NCBI GenBank assembly: GCA_052388275.1
Contig: JBQTII010000022.1
Coordinates: 1 to 15,781, forward strand
Direction of reading: 5' to 3'
Length of the DNA stretch: 15,781 nt
Source: JBQTII01 sp052388275
Lineage (GTDB): Bacteria; Actinomycetota; Actinomycetes; Sporichthyales; Sporichthyaceae
In this document: one piece after another, positions 6,855 to 13,665 of the stretch
Numbering within the stretch: position 1 is the stretch's first letter
Layout: the number at the start of each line of letters is the position of its first letter
Made by a program: the position numbers and the translations under genes
Notes under the pieces: generated by a model
Told to the model about the DNA's origin: nothing
Database searches by the model: none
What the model saw: only the letters and a program-made list of their open reading frames with translations

Positions 6855-8365
6855 GAGGTACTCCCCACGTTCTTGGTGCTTGCGGTCTTTTCCACAGAGG
6901 CGGGCGGTCCGACGAGCGCGAGGTCCGCGGCGTCGTCCGGCGTCGCCGCGACAGAATCCCCTGTCTCTGCCGCGGCGACGTCGGTCCTGGCGGGCACGGG
7001 CTCGTGGAAGCGCGGGTCAACCGGGCGGATCAGTTCGTTGCAGATGAACGCGATCACCAGCAGCGCGATGACGATCATGAACGAGGGGGTATAGATGTCC
7101 GGGCCGGTCTTGCCCTTGCTGATCTGGTTGTCGGCGATGTTGTTGATGATGACCGGGCCGAGCACCCCGGCCAGCGCCCACGCTGTCAGCAAGCGGCCGT
7201 GGATGGCGCCGACCTGGTAGGTGCCGAACAGGTCCTTCAGGTACGCCGGGATGGTCGCGAAACCCGCACCGTAGAAGGACAGGATGAAGATGCAGGCAAC
7301 CAGGAACAGCGGCTTGTTGGCATCCGTCGTGATCAGCACAAACGTGTAGAGCAGCGCTCCGGCACCCAGGTAGAGCCGGTACATGTTCTTGCGGCCGAGG
7401 TAGTCCGAGGTCGAGGACCACAGGATGCGCCCGAGCGCGTTGGACAACGACAGGATCGCGACGAATCCCGCTGCGGCCGCGGCGAGTTCGGCCTTGCCCG
7501 ACGAACCCGGGAAGAAATCCTGGTAGATCGGCGAGGCGCGCTCCAGGATCCCGATGCCCGCGGTGACGTTGAAGCACAGCACCACCCAGAGCAACCAGAA
7601 CTGCGGGGTCTTGATCGCGTTCTTCGCCGACACCATGCCCTTGGACTGCAGGAGCCGGTCCGCCCGCGGGGCCTCCTTGCCCGGGGTCCAACCCTCCGCC
7701 GGTACCCGGACCAGCAGGTAACTCATCGACATGAACACCGCGTAGATCAGCGCCATCACCAGGAAGGTCTTGGCGATGCCGTCCTGGTTCGGCGCGATGG
7801 TGCCGGTCGGCCCGGTCGCCACCAGGGCATCGAAGCGGTCAAGGAGCTCGGTCGAGAGCGGCGAGGCGATCAGCGCGCCGCCGCCGAAGCCGAGGATCGC
7901 GATTCCGGTGGCCAGACCCGGTCGGTCCGGGAACCACTTGATCAGCGTCGAGACCGGCGAAATGTATCCGATCCCCAGTCCGATGCCACCGACGAACCCG
8001 TAGCCCACGACCACCAGCCAGTACTGGTCGATCGCGACAGCGAACGAGGCGATCGCCAGACCGGAGACGAAGCACGCCGAGGACACCGCCATCGCCCAGC
8101 GCGGACCCCGGGACTCCACCCGGGTGCCGAACAACGCGGCCGAGAGCCCCAGCATGACGATCCCCAGCTGGAACGGCAGCGCCGATAGCGTCCCCGGGTG
8201 GTCACTCTCGGTCAGCATCGTGGCCTCGAGCGTCTTCTTGAACACGCTCCAGGCGTACGCCTGCCCGATGGCCAGGTGGACCGAGAGAGCGGCCGGCGGG
8301 ATGAGCCAGCGGCTCCAGCCGGGCGGCGCGATCGTGCGTTCGCGATCAAGGAAGCCGAGACTCAT
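6851..8365 (-). CDS. OFA-family MFS transporter (oxalate/formate-antiporter type)
   Basis: This 504-aa protein has the layout of a 12-helix major facilitator of the oxalate:formate antiporter family. Marks include IPPAALSVHLAIGQAYAWSV in the first helix, GPRWAMAVSSACFVSGLAIA after the first cytoplasmic loop, VGYGFVGGIGLGIGYISPVS in helix 4, and FGTYQVGAIHGRLLTAWALA in the second half. A hydrophilic C-terminal tail of about 55 residues, rich in Ala, Asp and Val, is predicted to be cytoplasmic. Substrates of the family are small carboxylates; the one here cannot be read from sequence. ATG 8365 follows GGAG by 6 nt. The stop overlaps the small-subunit gene. It sits between ftsK and rimO; I regard this as an accessory insertion in that core cluster. 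Confidence 0.9.
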   Translation of the reverse strand: MSLGFLDRERTIAPPGWSRWLIPPAALSVHLAIGQAYAWSVFKKTLEATMLTESDHPGTLSALPFQLGIVMLGLSAALFGTRVESRGPRWAMAVSSACFVSGLAIASFAVAIDQYWLVVVGYGFVGGIGLGIGYISPVSTLIKWFPDRPGLATGIAILGFGGGALIASPLSTELLDRFDALVATGPTGTIAPNQDGIAKTFLVMALIYAVFMSMSYLLVRVPAEGWTPGKEAPRADRLLQSKGMVSAKNAIKTPQFWLLWVVLCFNVTAGIGILERASPIYQDFFPGSSGKAELAAAAAGFVAILSLSNALGRILWSSTSDYLGRKNMYRLYLGAGALLYTFVLITTDANKPLFLVACIFILSFYGAGFATIPAYLKDLFGTYQVGAIHGRLLTAWALAGVLGPVIINNIADNQISKGKTGPDIYTPSFMIVIALLVIAFICNELIRPVDPRFHEPVPARTDVAAAETGDSVAATPDDAADLALVGPPASVEKTASTKNVGSTS

Positions 8366-8399
8366 GTCTACTCCAGCCGGTACTCAGGGGACCGGGCCG

Positions 8400-8428
8400 A
8401 CCCTAACTGGGGCAAACCCGCAGGTCAC
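8400..8428 (-). promoter_or_regulatory. candidate promoter for the MFS transporter operon
   Basis: On the minus strand GTGACC (8428-8423) and TAGGGT (8405-8400) are separated by exactly 17 nt and lie 35 nt before the MFS ATG. Both hexamers are plausible actinobacterial -35 and -10 elements for a housekeeping sigma factor. Start-site data are lacking, so this is an inference from spacing and composition. Confidence 0.35.
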
Positions 8429-8466
8429 GTGGCGTGCGCCGGGCGGTCTCACGGAGCGCCGAGTGG

Positions 8467-8703
8467 TCATCGCGCGCGGGTGAACTCCCCGATCACGGTG
8501 GCCACCAGGACCGCAAGGAAGTAGAGGGCCGGGATCGCGAGCGCGCCGAGGAGGAGCGCGGAGGCATTGATCCGCGCGGGCCGGTTGGCCGCCGCGTACT
8601 CACCGCGCCGGAGCGTCCTTGCGGGCCGGTTGGCCGCCGCGAACTCACCGCGCCGGAGCTTCCTTGCGGGCCAAACCTGCCCCCGTGTCATCGGCTGTTC
8701 CAT
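8467..8703 (-). CDS. hypothetical tail-anchored membrane protein with a 15-residue tandem repeat
   Basis: I do not recognise a family. The start ATG 8703 is chosen because GGAGG (8717-8713) precedes it by 9 nt; the frame is open to 8814 but lacks a better start. The 78-aa product begins MEQPMTRGQVW, then two copies of a basic 15-residue unit, PARKLRRGEFAAANR and PARTLRRGEYAAANR, then PARINAS, and ends with one strongly hydrophobic helix (about 48-71, SALLLGALAIPALYFLAVLV region) and the tail GEFTRAR. This suggests a small protein inserted in the membrane by its C-terminus with an Arg-rich cytoplasmic arm. The unit is a 45-bp DNA duplication, so the repeat number may vary among strains. It follows ftsK after a strong hairpin and precedes the MFS gene by 101 nt. 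Confidence 0.6.
   Translation of the reverse strand: MEQPMTRGQVWPARKLRRGEFAAANRPARTLRRGEYAAANRPARINASALLLGALAIPALYFLAVLVATVIGEFTRAR
8576..8665. repeat. 45-bp in-frame tandem repeat, two copies plus a short third
   Basis: 8576-8620 and 8621-8665 are 45-bp units that differ at two positions (t/a at 8597/8642 and g/t at 8615/8660). A third copy begins with GCGGGCC at 8666 and then diverges. The unit is exactly 15 codons, so the reading frame of the membrane protein is kept. Near-identity suggests recent duplication or ongoing homogenisation. Confidence 0.85.
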
Positions 8704-8755
8704 GACTGTCAGCCTCCACGACCTCGTAAACCGGGCATTTCGGGCGCGGGCTTGG

Positions 8756-8780
8756 TCGTGGGGGATGACATCCCCCACGA
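8756..8780 (-). terminator. perfect 12-bp inverted repeat, probable ftsK terminator
   Basis: TCGTGGGGGATG (8756-8767) and CATCCCCCACGA (8769-8780) are exact reverse complements around a single A. In RNA this gives a very stable hairpin of about 10 bp with a 5-nt loop. It begins 31 nt after the ftsK stop on the minus strand and lies before the ribosome site of the next gene. There is no T-run, as is usual in high-GC Gram-positives. A dimeric-repressor operator is an alternative reading of such a symmetric site. Confidence 0.6.
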
Positions 8781-8810
8781 CTATCGCCCGGAGAGGCGCG
8801 CTGCCCATAC

Positions 8811-11390
8811 TCATTGGCCGCGCAGACCGGCGACGACGTCGTCGACCTCGTCCGGGGGGATGAGAACGTCCCGGGCCTTCGAACCCTCCGAGGGCCCGAC
8901 GATGCCCCGCGATTCCATCAGGTCCATCAGGCGCCCGGCCTTGGCGAAGCCCACGCGCAGCTTGCGCTGCAGCATCGACGTCGAACCGAACTGGGTGGTG
9001 ATGACGAGCTCGGCGGCCTGGCAGAGCAGATCCAGATCGTCGCCGATGTCACCGTCGATCTCTCGGCTCGGGCCGGCCGGTTCGGTGACGTCGTCGCGGT
9101 AGGTGGCCGCCAACTGCTCCTTGCAGTGCGCGACGACCGCCTCGATCTCGCTCTCGGGCACGAAGGCGCCCTGGATGCGGATCGGCTTGGACGCACCCAT
9201 CGGCAGGAACAGCCCGTCACCCTGCCCGACGAGCTTCTCCGCGCCGGGCTGGTCGAGGATGACCCGCGAATCCGCGAGCGAGGAGGTGGAGAACGCCAGG
9301 CGCGAGGGAATGTTGGCCTTGATCAGACCGGTCACCACGTCGACGGAGGGGCGCTGGGTCGCGATCACCAGGTGGATCCCGGCGGCCCGGGCCAGCTGGG
9401 TGATGCGCTGGATGTGCCCTTCCACGTCGCGCGGCGCGACCATCATCAGGTCCGCGAGCTCGTCGACGATCACCAGCAGATAGGGATACGGCGTGTACAC
9501 ACGCTCACTGCCCAGCGGGGCTTTGAGCCTGCCCGAGCGGACAGCAGAGTTGAAGTCGTCGATGTGCTTGAAGCCGCTGGCCTGCAGGTCGTCGTAGCGC
9601 AGGTCCATCTCGCGCGCGACCCACCCCAGCGCCTCGGCGGCCTTCTTCGGGTTCGTGATGACGGGAGTGATCAGGTGCGGGATGCCCTCGTAGGCCGTCA
9701 TCTCCACGCGCTTGGGGTCGATCAGGACCAGGCGCACCTCCTCAGGGGTCGCCCGCATCAGGATCGACACGATCAGGGAGTTGATGCAGCTGGACTTACC
9801 GGCCCCGGTCGCGCCGGCGACCAGGATGTGCGGCATCTTCGCCAGGTTCGCGCAGATCATCCGGCCCTCGACGTCCTTGCCGAGGGCCACCAGCATCGGG
9901 TGCGGGTCGTTGCGCGCGACGTCGCTGCGCAGCACGTCGCCGAGGGTCACCCACTCGCGGTCAGTGTTCGGGATCTCGACGCCGATCGCGGACTTGCCGG
10001 GGATCGGCGAGAGGATGCGCACGTCGGCGCTCGCGACGGCGTAGGCGATGTTCTTGCCCAGCGCGGTGACCCGCTCCACCTTGACGCCGTGTCCGACCTC
10101 GAGTTCATAGCGGGTGACGGTGGGACCGCGGGTGAAGCCGGTGACCGCGGCGTCGATGTCGAACTGCTCGAGCACCCCGGTGAGTGAGGCGACCACGGCG
10201 TCGTTGGCCTTGCTGTGGGTCTTGTGCACGCTTCCGGCCGAGAGCACCGCGGGGCCGGGCAGGTGGTAGGTGATGTCACCAGACAGCGTGAGCTGCTCAC
10301 CGTGCGGCGGGCTGCTCGGCGGGGGCGGGAGCAGATCGGGGGCGGCCGCCACGATCGTGGTGGTGTCGAAGGTCGGGGTGTCGTCGTCGATGGGGTCGGC
10401 CGGCTGCGCCTTGCGCTTGCGGGTGGCGGGGCCGGTCAGCAGCGGCGTGTCAAAGGGCACGTCGCCGGCGGCATCCTGGACGTCGGCATCGGATACTCGG
10501 CGCTTGCGGCGTGAGCGCTTGGGCGCCTGGGCGAAGTCTGGTTCGGCCTCGAGGTCATAGACCTCGTCCGGGTCGGGCTTGCGGCCACCGCGCCAGGACC
10601 AGCCGGTGCCGGCGACGGCCTCGCTGTCCCGCTCCCGCGGCGGTCCGATCAGGGGACCGGCCAGCGCGCGTAGCCGTGCCGGAATGCGGTTGACGGGCGT
10701 CGCGGTGAGCACGAGCAGCCCGAAGACTGTCACCAGCGCCAGGAGCGCCCCGGCCACCGCTGGGGCGGTCGCCTCGGCGAGCGGCCGCGAGGCGAGGTAG
10801 CCGATCATCCCGCCTGCGTCGCGCAGCTCCGGCGAGTCCTCGGGCAGCGGGATGTCGTGGGCGACGTGCACAATGCCGCAGATGCCGACGGTGAGGGCGG
10901 CGCCACCGATCCCGATCCGAGCCGTCGGTGCGGGTACGTTGTTGCGCAGGACGCGCAGACCCAGTCCCACCAGGATCACCGGGACCACCAGGCCGGGTGC
11001 CCCGAAGCTTCCCTCGACCACCGCGCGCACGCCACGCCCGACGTGGCCCTCCAGCCCCCACCACTGCCCGGCTGCGCCCACGACGGCCAGGCCGATCAGC
11101 GCCAACCCCAGCCCGTCACGCCGGTGCGCGGCATCGAGCTCCCGAGCGCTGCGTCCGACGCCACGCACCAGACGGCCGACCGCATAGGCAAGGGCCAGGT
11201 AGGCCCCCTCCAGCACGACCCAACCGCTGACGATCAGGCCCGCAATCGGGTTGACCTTGAGCGTGGACACGGCCAGACGCCGGGCGGCGGTCCTCTGGTT
11301 ACCTCGCGGAGGCAGCGCGCTCCCCTGCGCCGGCACCCTGGACGACCGACGGGACTTGGTCGGCGCGCTGCGCGAGGTACGTGTGGCCAT
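8811..11390 (-). CDS. ftsK: DNA translocase FtsK
   Basis: FtsK pumps chromosomal DNA through the closing septum and orients it by reading KOPS-type motifs. The 859-aa product has about four or five N-terminal membrane helices (residues about 50-72, 93-112, 131-148, 160-178, 207-230), a variable Pro/charged linker (about 240-400) and the RecA-like motor. Walker A is VAGATGAGKSSCINSL (about 520-535), Walker B LLVIVDELADLMMV (about 637-650), followed by IATQRPSVDVVTGLIKANIP. The C-terminal gamma winged helix (about 785-859) shows QFGSTSMLQRKLRVGFAKAG. ATG 11390 is chosen because homologues begin with a short basic arm and a TACCGT hexamer ends 6 nt before it, suggesting a leaderless transcript; a longer in-frame start at 11471 has no support. 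A 12-bp hairpin follows the gene. Confidence 0.95.
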   Translation of the reverse strand: MATRTSRSAPTKSRRSSRVPAQGSALPPRGNQRTAARRLAVSTLKVNPIAGLIVSGWVVLEGAYLALAYAVGRLVRGVGRSARELDAAHRRDGLGLALIGLAVVGAAGQWWGLEGHVGRGVRAVVEGSFGAPGLVVPVILVGLGLRVLRNNVPAPTARIGIGGAALTVGICGIVHVAHDIPLPEDSPELRDAGGMIGYLASRPLAEATAPAVAGALLALVTVFGLLVLTATPVNRIPARLRALAGPLIGPPRERDSEAVAGTGWSWRGGRKPDPDEVYDLEAEPDFAQAPKRSRRKRRVSDADVQDAAGDVPFDTPLLTGPATRKRKAQPADPIDDDTPTFDTTTIVAAAPDLLPPPPSSPPHGEQLTLSGDITYHLPGPAVLSAGSVHKTHSKANDAVVASLTGVLEQFDIDAAVTGFTRGPTVTRYELEVGHGVKVERVTALGKNIAYAVASADVRILSPIPGKSAIGVEIPNTDREWVTLGDVLRSDVARNDPHPMLVALGKDVEGRMICANLAKMPHILVAGATGAGKSSCINSLIVSILMRATPEEVRLVLIDPKRVEMTAYEGIPHLITPVITNPKKAAEALGWVAREMDLRYDDLQASGFKHIDDFNSAVRSGRLKAPLGSERVYTPYPYLLVIVDELADLMMVAPRDVEGHIQRITQLARAAGIHLVIATQRPSVDVVTGLIKANIPSRLAFSTSSLADSRVILDQPGAEKLVGQGDGLFLPMGASKPIRIQGAFVPESEIEAVVAHCKEQLAATYRDDVTEPAGPSREIDGDIGDDLDLLCQAAELVITTQFGSTSMLQRKLRVGFAKAGRLMDLMESRGIVGPSEGSKARDVLIPPDEVDDVVAGLRGQ

Positions 11391-11396
11391 AGCGCC

Positions 11397-11402
11397 ACGG
11401 TA
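11397..11402 (-). promoter_or_regulatory. candidate -10 element for a leaderless ftsK transcript
   Basis: TACCGT on the minus strand is followed by GGCGCT and then the ATG of ftsK. A -10 hexamer of TANNNT form 6 nt before the start codon puts transcription initiation at or next to the A of ATG. No ribosome site is present. The same geometry occurs at both antitoxin genes in this window. Confidence 0.45.
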
Positions 11403-11542
11403 ACCCCAATGGCCCCATTGACCCCGCCTGCCACGCGGTCCGTCGCGGGGCCGACGTCCGAACGCCCGCACGACGCGGCCACCGACCCAGGAACAGAAGT
11501 ACCAGCGGCGGCTCAGGTCCCACCCTTAGATCGCATCATCGG

Positions 11543-11554
11543 TAACAACTGTTC
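11543..11554. promoter_or_regulatory. imperfect palindrome resembling an actinobacterial LexA box
   Basis: TAACAACTGTTC differs at one core base from the GAAC-N4-GTTC pattern of Gram-positive SOS boxes. It lies in the shared upstream region of ftsK and the divergent antitoxin gene, 51 nt before the latter. The flanks do not extend the palindrome well, so LexA binding is only a possibility. Confidence 0.2.
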
Positions 11555-11589
11555 CTGGGCGAGGAACCGAGCACAGATTGCACGTTTGT

Positions 11590-11598
11590 CTGTACAGT
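11590..11598 (+). promoter_or_regulatory. candidate -10 and operator of the Phd/RelE module
   Basis: TACAGT (11593-11598) lies 6 nt before the antitoxin ATG at 11605, which fits a leaderless transcript. It overlaps the perfect palindrome CTGTACAG (11590-11597), a likely operator half for autorepression by the antitoxin-toxin complex, as is known for Phd/YefM systems. No good -35 was found. Confidence 0.45.
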
Positions 11599-11604
11599 TG
11601 AGCG

Positions 11605-11880
11605 ATGGAGACCCTGCCGTTCAGCGATGCGCGCGCTGCCCTGTCGCAACTGGTGGACCGGGTCCAGTCCACTCACGCCAGGATCACGATCACCCGGCAC
11701 GGACGGCCGGCGGTGGTGCTGATCGCCGCGGAAGAATTAGCCGCGTTGGAAGAGACTCTCGACATCCTCGGCGACCCCATCGCTGTGCAGCGCCTGCGGG
11801 ACGGGGAGACGGCCGCCGACGCCGGCGATGTGCTCGACGCCGATGAGCTACACCGTTTCCTGGGCCGAGCCGACAGCTGA
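11605..11880 (+). CDS. Phd/YefM-family antitoxin
   Basis: This 91-aa protein opens with METLPFSDARAALSQLVDRV and continues ITITRHGRPAVVLIAAEELA, the standard Phd/YefM N-terminal DNA-binding fold (about 1-55). The C-terminal part is Asp/Glu/Ala-rich and would wrap the toxin. Such antitoxins neutralise a RelE/Doc partner by direct binding and repress their own operon. There is no ribosome site before ATG 11605, and the TACAGT hexamer 6 nt upstream supports leaderless initiation. The toxin gene starts 6 nt after the stop. The module reads opposite to all other genes of the window, as expected for a mobile toxin-antitoxin cassette. Confidence 0.88.
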   Translation: METLPFSDARAALSQLVDRVQSTHARITITRHGRPAVVLIAAEELAALEETLDILGDPIAVQRLRDGETAADAGDVLDADELHRFLGRADS

Positions 11881-11886
11881 CTCGCC

Positions 11887-12171
11887 GTGGTCGAGGACAC
11901 GTCGCCGTACCGGCTCCTGGTCACTCGTCCCGCCGCCCGCTCGCTCGCGGAGGACCTGCCCGAGTCGGTAGCGACCGCGGTGCTGGCGTTCCTCACCGGC
12001 GACCTGCTCCTTGCGCCGCACCGGGTCGGCAAGGCGCTGCACCGTGAACTCGCCGGTCGCCACGCCGCCCGGCGCGGCGACTACCGCGTCATCTACCGCA
12101 CCGACGACGCGGCAAGGACCGTGACCGTGCTGGCCGTCGAGCATCGGCGCGACGCCTACCGCCGCCGTTGA
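11887..12171 (+). CDS. RelE/ParE-superfamily toxin
   Basis: This 94-aa toxin starts with GTG 11887. It shows the RelE core pattern RVGKALHRELAGRHAARRGD, YRVIYRTDD and the terminal VLAVEHRRDAYRRR. Basic residues of the Arg-rich centre and the final HRRDAY motif are the usual active-site and ribosome-binding positions of RelE mRNA interferases; ParE-type gyrase toxins share the fold, so the target is not fixed by sequence alone. No ribosome site is seen; the 6-nt gap to the antitoxin stop suggests translational coupling. The gene converges on the LuxR regulator gene with 115 nt between the stops, where no strong terminator is evident. Confidence 0.85.
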   Translation: MVEDTSPYRLLVTRPAARSLAEDLPESVATAVLAFLTGDLLLAPHRVGKALHRELAGRHAARRGDYRVIYRTDDAARTVTVLAVEHRRDAYRRR

Positions 12172-12286
12172 CCCCAGAATGCTGATTGCTTGAGGCGAGA
12201 TCCAGGCCGGGTGGTCGGTGACCGCACCGCCGTCGGGCCGGAGCGAGCGCAGCAGGCCTGCACACACCCAGGTCCGAGACCGGCAA

Positions 12287-13516
12287 TCACGCCAGGTCGA
12301 ACTCGCCGGCGCGGCGAACCAAATCCAGCTTCGACTCTACGGCGAGCTTCGCGTAGATCCGGCTCAGATGGGTCTCCACGGTCCGCTCACCGATGAACAG
12401 CGCCTGCCCGATCTCGCGGGCGGACAGGCCGCGGGCGGCAAGGCGCGCGACGTCGTCTTCGCGCTGGGTCAACGACCCGGGGCCTGCCGCGGCTGCGCTG
12501 GCCCGGCGCCCCGCGCTGCCCTGGCGACGCAGCAACTCCAGCACGCGGTCGCGCCGTCGGGTGGCCCCCAGAGCATCGAAGCGGCCCGCCGCCACCGCCA
12601 GCTCCGCAATTCCCGCCGGACGGTCCACCCCGAGCATCACCTGCCCGAGGAGCGCGTGTGCGCGGGCCGCGAAGCCGGCGCACTCCCCACCGTCGAGACG
12701 CGCAACCGCCTCCCGGGCGCGCTCAACCGCAACATCGCAGTGACCGCCGGCCAGCGCTGCCCACGCCGCCGCCGCGGCGGCGACGCCATGGGGCATCGGC
12801 CGATCCAGCACCGCCGCCACCTCGGCCGACTGCTGGGCGGCCCGTGCCGCCGGCGCCAGGCTTCCGATCTCGCCCGCGGACTCGGCGAGGTCAAGCAGTA
12901 CCGGCACGCAGAGGCCCTTGGCGCCCATCTCGGCGAGCCGGTCGGCGGCGGCGGCCAACATTTCGACGCCCACGTCCGCGCGCCCGCGGGCCACCGAAGC
13001 CAATCCCGAGGCCCACCGGGCCAAGGGCAGGCAGAACATCCAGTCCCGACCGCGCAGGGTTGCCTCCATCCGGGCGAGCACGCGCTCGGCCTCTGCCAGG
13101 TCGGCCAGCTCGAGCGCCGTGTGCGCGGTGAACGCCAGTCCCGACAATCTGCGGAACTGGGTGACGGGTACCCACTTTTCCAGCTCCCGCCCGACATCGG
13201 CCGCGCGGCGGTAGCGACCGGCATACCAATGGGCGATGACCTCGGCGTCCAGAACGACGCTGTCCCGGTAGGCCGGATTGTCGTGGCGGGCCTGGTCGAC
13301 CACGCGCATCGCCACGGTCGGTTCCCCCAGAATGGCGTGCAGGACCGACTTCGTTGCCAACGAGGCCGTCGTGCGGTAGGTCCGAGCACTCCCCGAGGAG
13401 GTCCGAGTGCGCTCACTTGCCGCCAACGCCTCATCCATCCGGCCGCGAGCGCCGCTGGTGACCGCGGACGCCAAGCTTCGCGAGGCTCGTCGCCTCGGGG
13501 TCGAGGTCGACGTCAT
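12287..13516 (-). CDS. LuxR-family regulator with TPR-like region, probably N-terminally truncated
   Basis: The 409-aa product ends in a LuxR/GerE helix-turn-helix (about 347-405): LTQREDDVARLAARGLSARE, IGQALFIGERTVETHLSRIY and AKLAVESKLDLVRRAGEF. The preceding ~300 residues are Ala/Arg/Leu-rich helical repeats such as HTALELADLAEAERVLARME, resembling the TPR-like C-terminal half of large LAL regulators. Those are usually about 900 aa with an N-terminal AAA-type ATPase, which is absent here. ATG 13516 has no ribosome site or TANNNT hexamer, and its first ~25 residues are low-complexity Ser/Arg/Thr. Upstream DNA is the wreck of a ligase gene. I infer that the 5' half was lost by deletion; a naturally short regulator is the alternative. 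Whether it is expressed is uncertain. Confidence 0.65.
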   Translation of the reverse strand: MTSTSTPRRRASRSLASAVTSGARGRMDEALAASERTRTSSGSARTYRTTASLATKSVLHAILGEPTVAMRVVDQARHDNPAYRDSVVLDAEVIAHWYAGRYRRAADVGRELEKWVPVTQFRRLSGLAFTAHTALELADLAEAERVLARMEATLRGRDWMFCLPLARWASGLASVARGRADVGVEMLAAAADRLAEMGAKGLCVPVLLDLAESAGEIGSLAPAARAAQQSAEVAAVLDRPMPHGVAAAAAAWAALAGGHCDVAVERAREAVARLDGGECAGFAARAHALLGQVMLGVDRPAGIAELAVAAGRFDALGATRRRDRVLELLRRQGSAGRRASAAAAGPGSLTQREDDVARLAARGLSAREIGQALFIGERTVETHLSRIYAKLAVESKLDLVRRAGEFDLA

Positions 13517-13665
13517 CGGAGGTTGAGCATCGCTCTGCGCCGAGCGGGTTCTTGGCGTAGACGTAACGCGACGCCGGGGCGCTCACCTGATCCCGCCCAT
13601 GGGCAGATTCTGTGCCAGCGGGACGAAGCGCTTGAGTTTCCCGGTGGCGGGAATCCGGTCGACGC
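13517..13665 (-). other. deletion-junction DNA between the broken ligase and the LuxR gene
   Basis: No complete gene is seen. After ligase homology ends near 13666, a different frame reads RIPATGKLKRFVPLAQNL before TGA at 13583, faintly like the C-terminal P-x-GK motif of AMP-binding enzymes. The GTGA at that stop opens a 50-codon frame down to 13431, but it overlaps the LuxR gene in another frame and resembles nothing known to me. The stretch is best seen as a rearrangement scar. Confidence 0.35.

Noticed and set aside
8576..8665. CRISPR array or mobile repeat
   Set aside because: The 45-bp units are directly contiguous with no spacers and are coding in frame, so this is a protein-coding tandem repeat.
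12210..12228. Terminator between the convergent relE-type and luxR genes
   Set aside because: The only candidate hairpin is short and bulged (GGTG/CACC plus GTC/GAC), too weak to report as a terminator.
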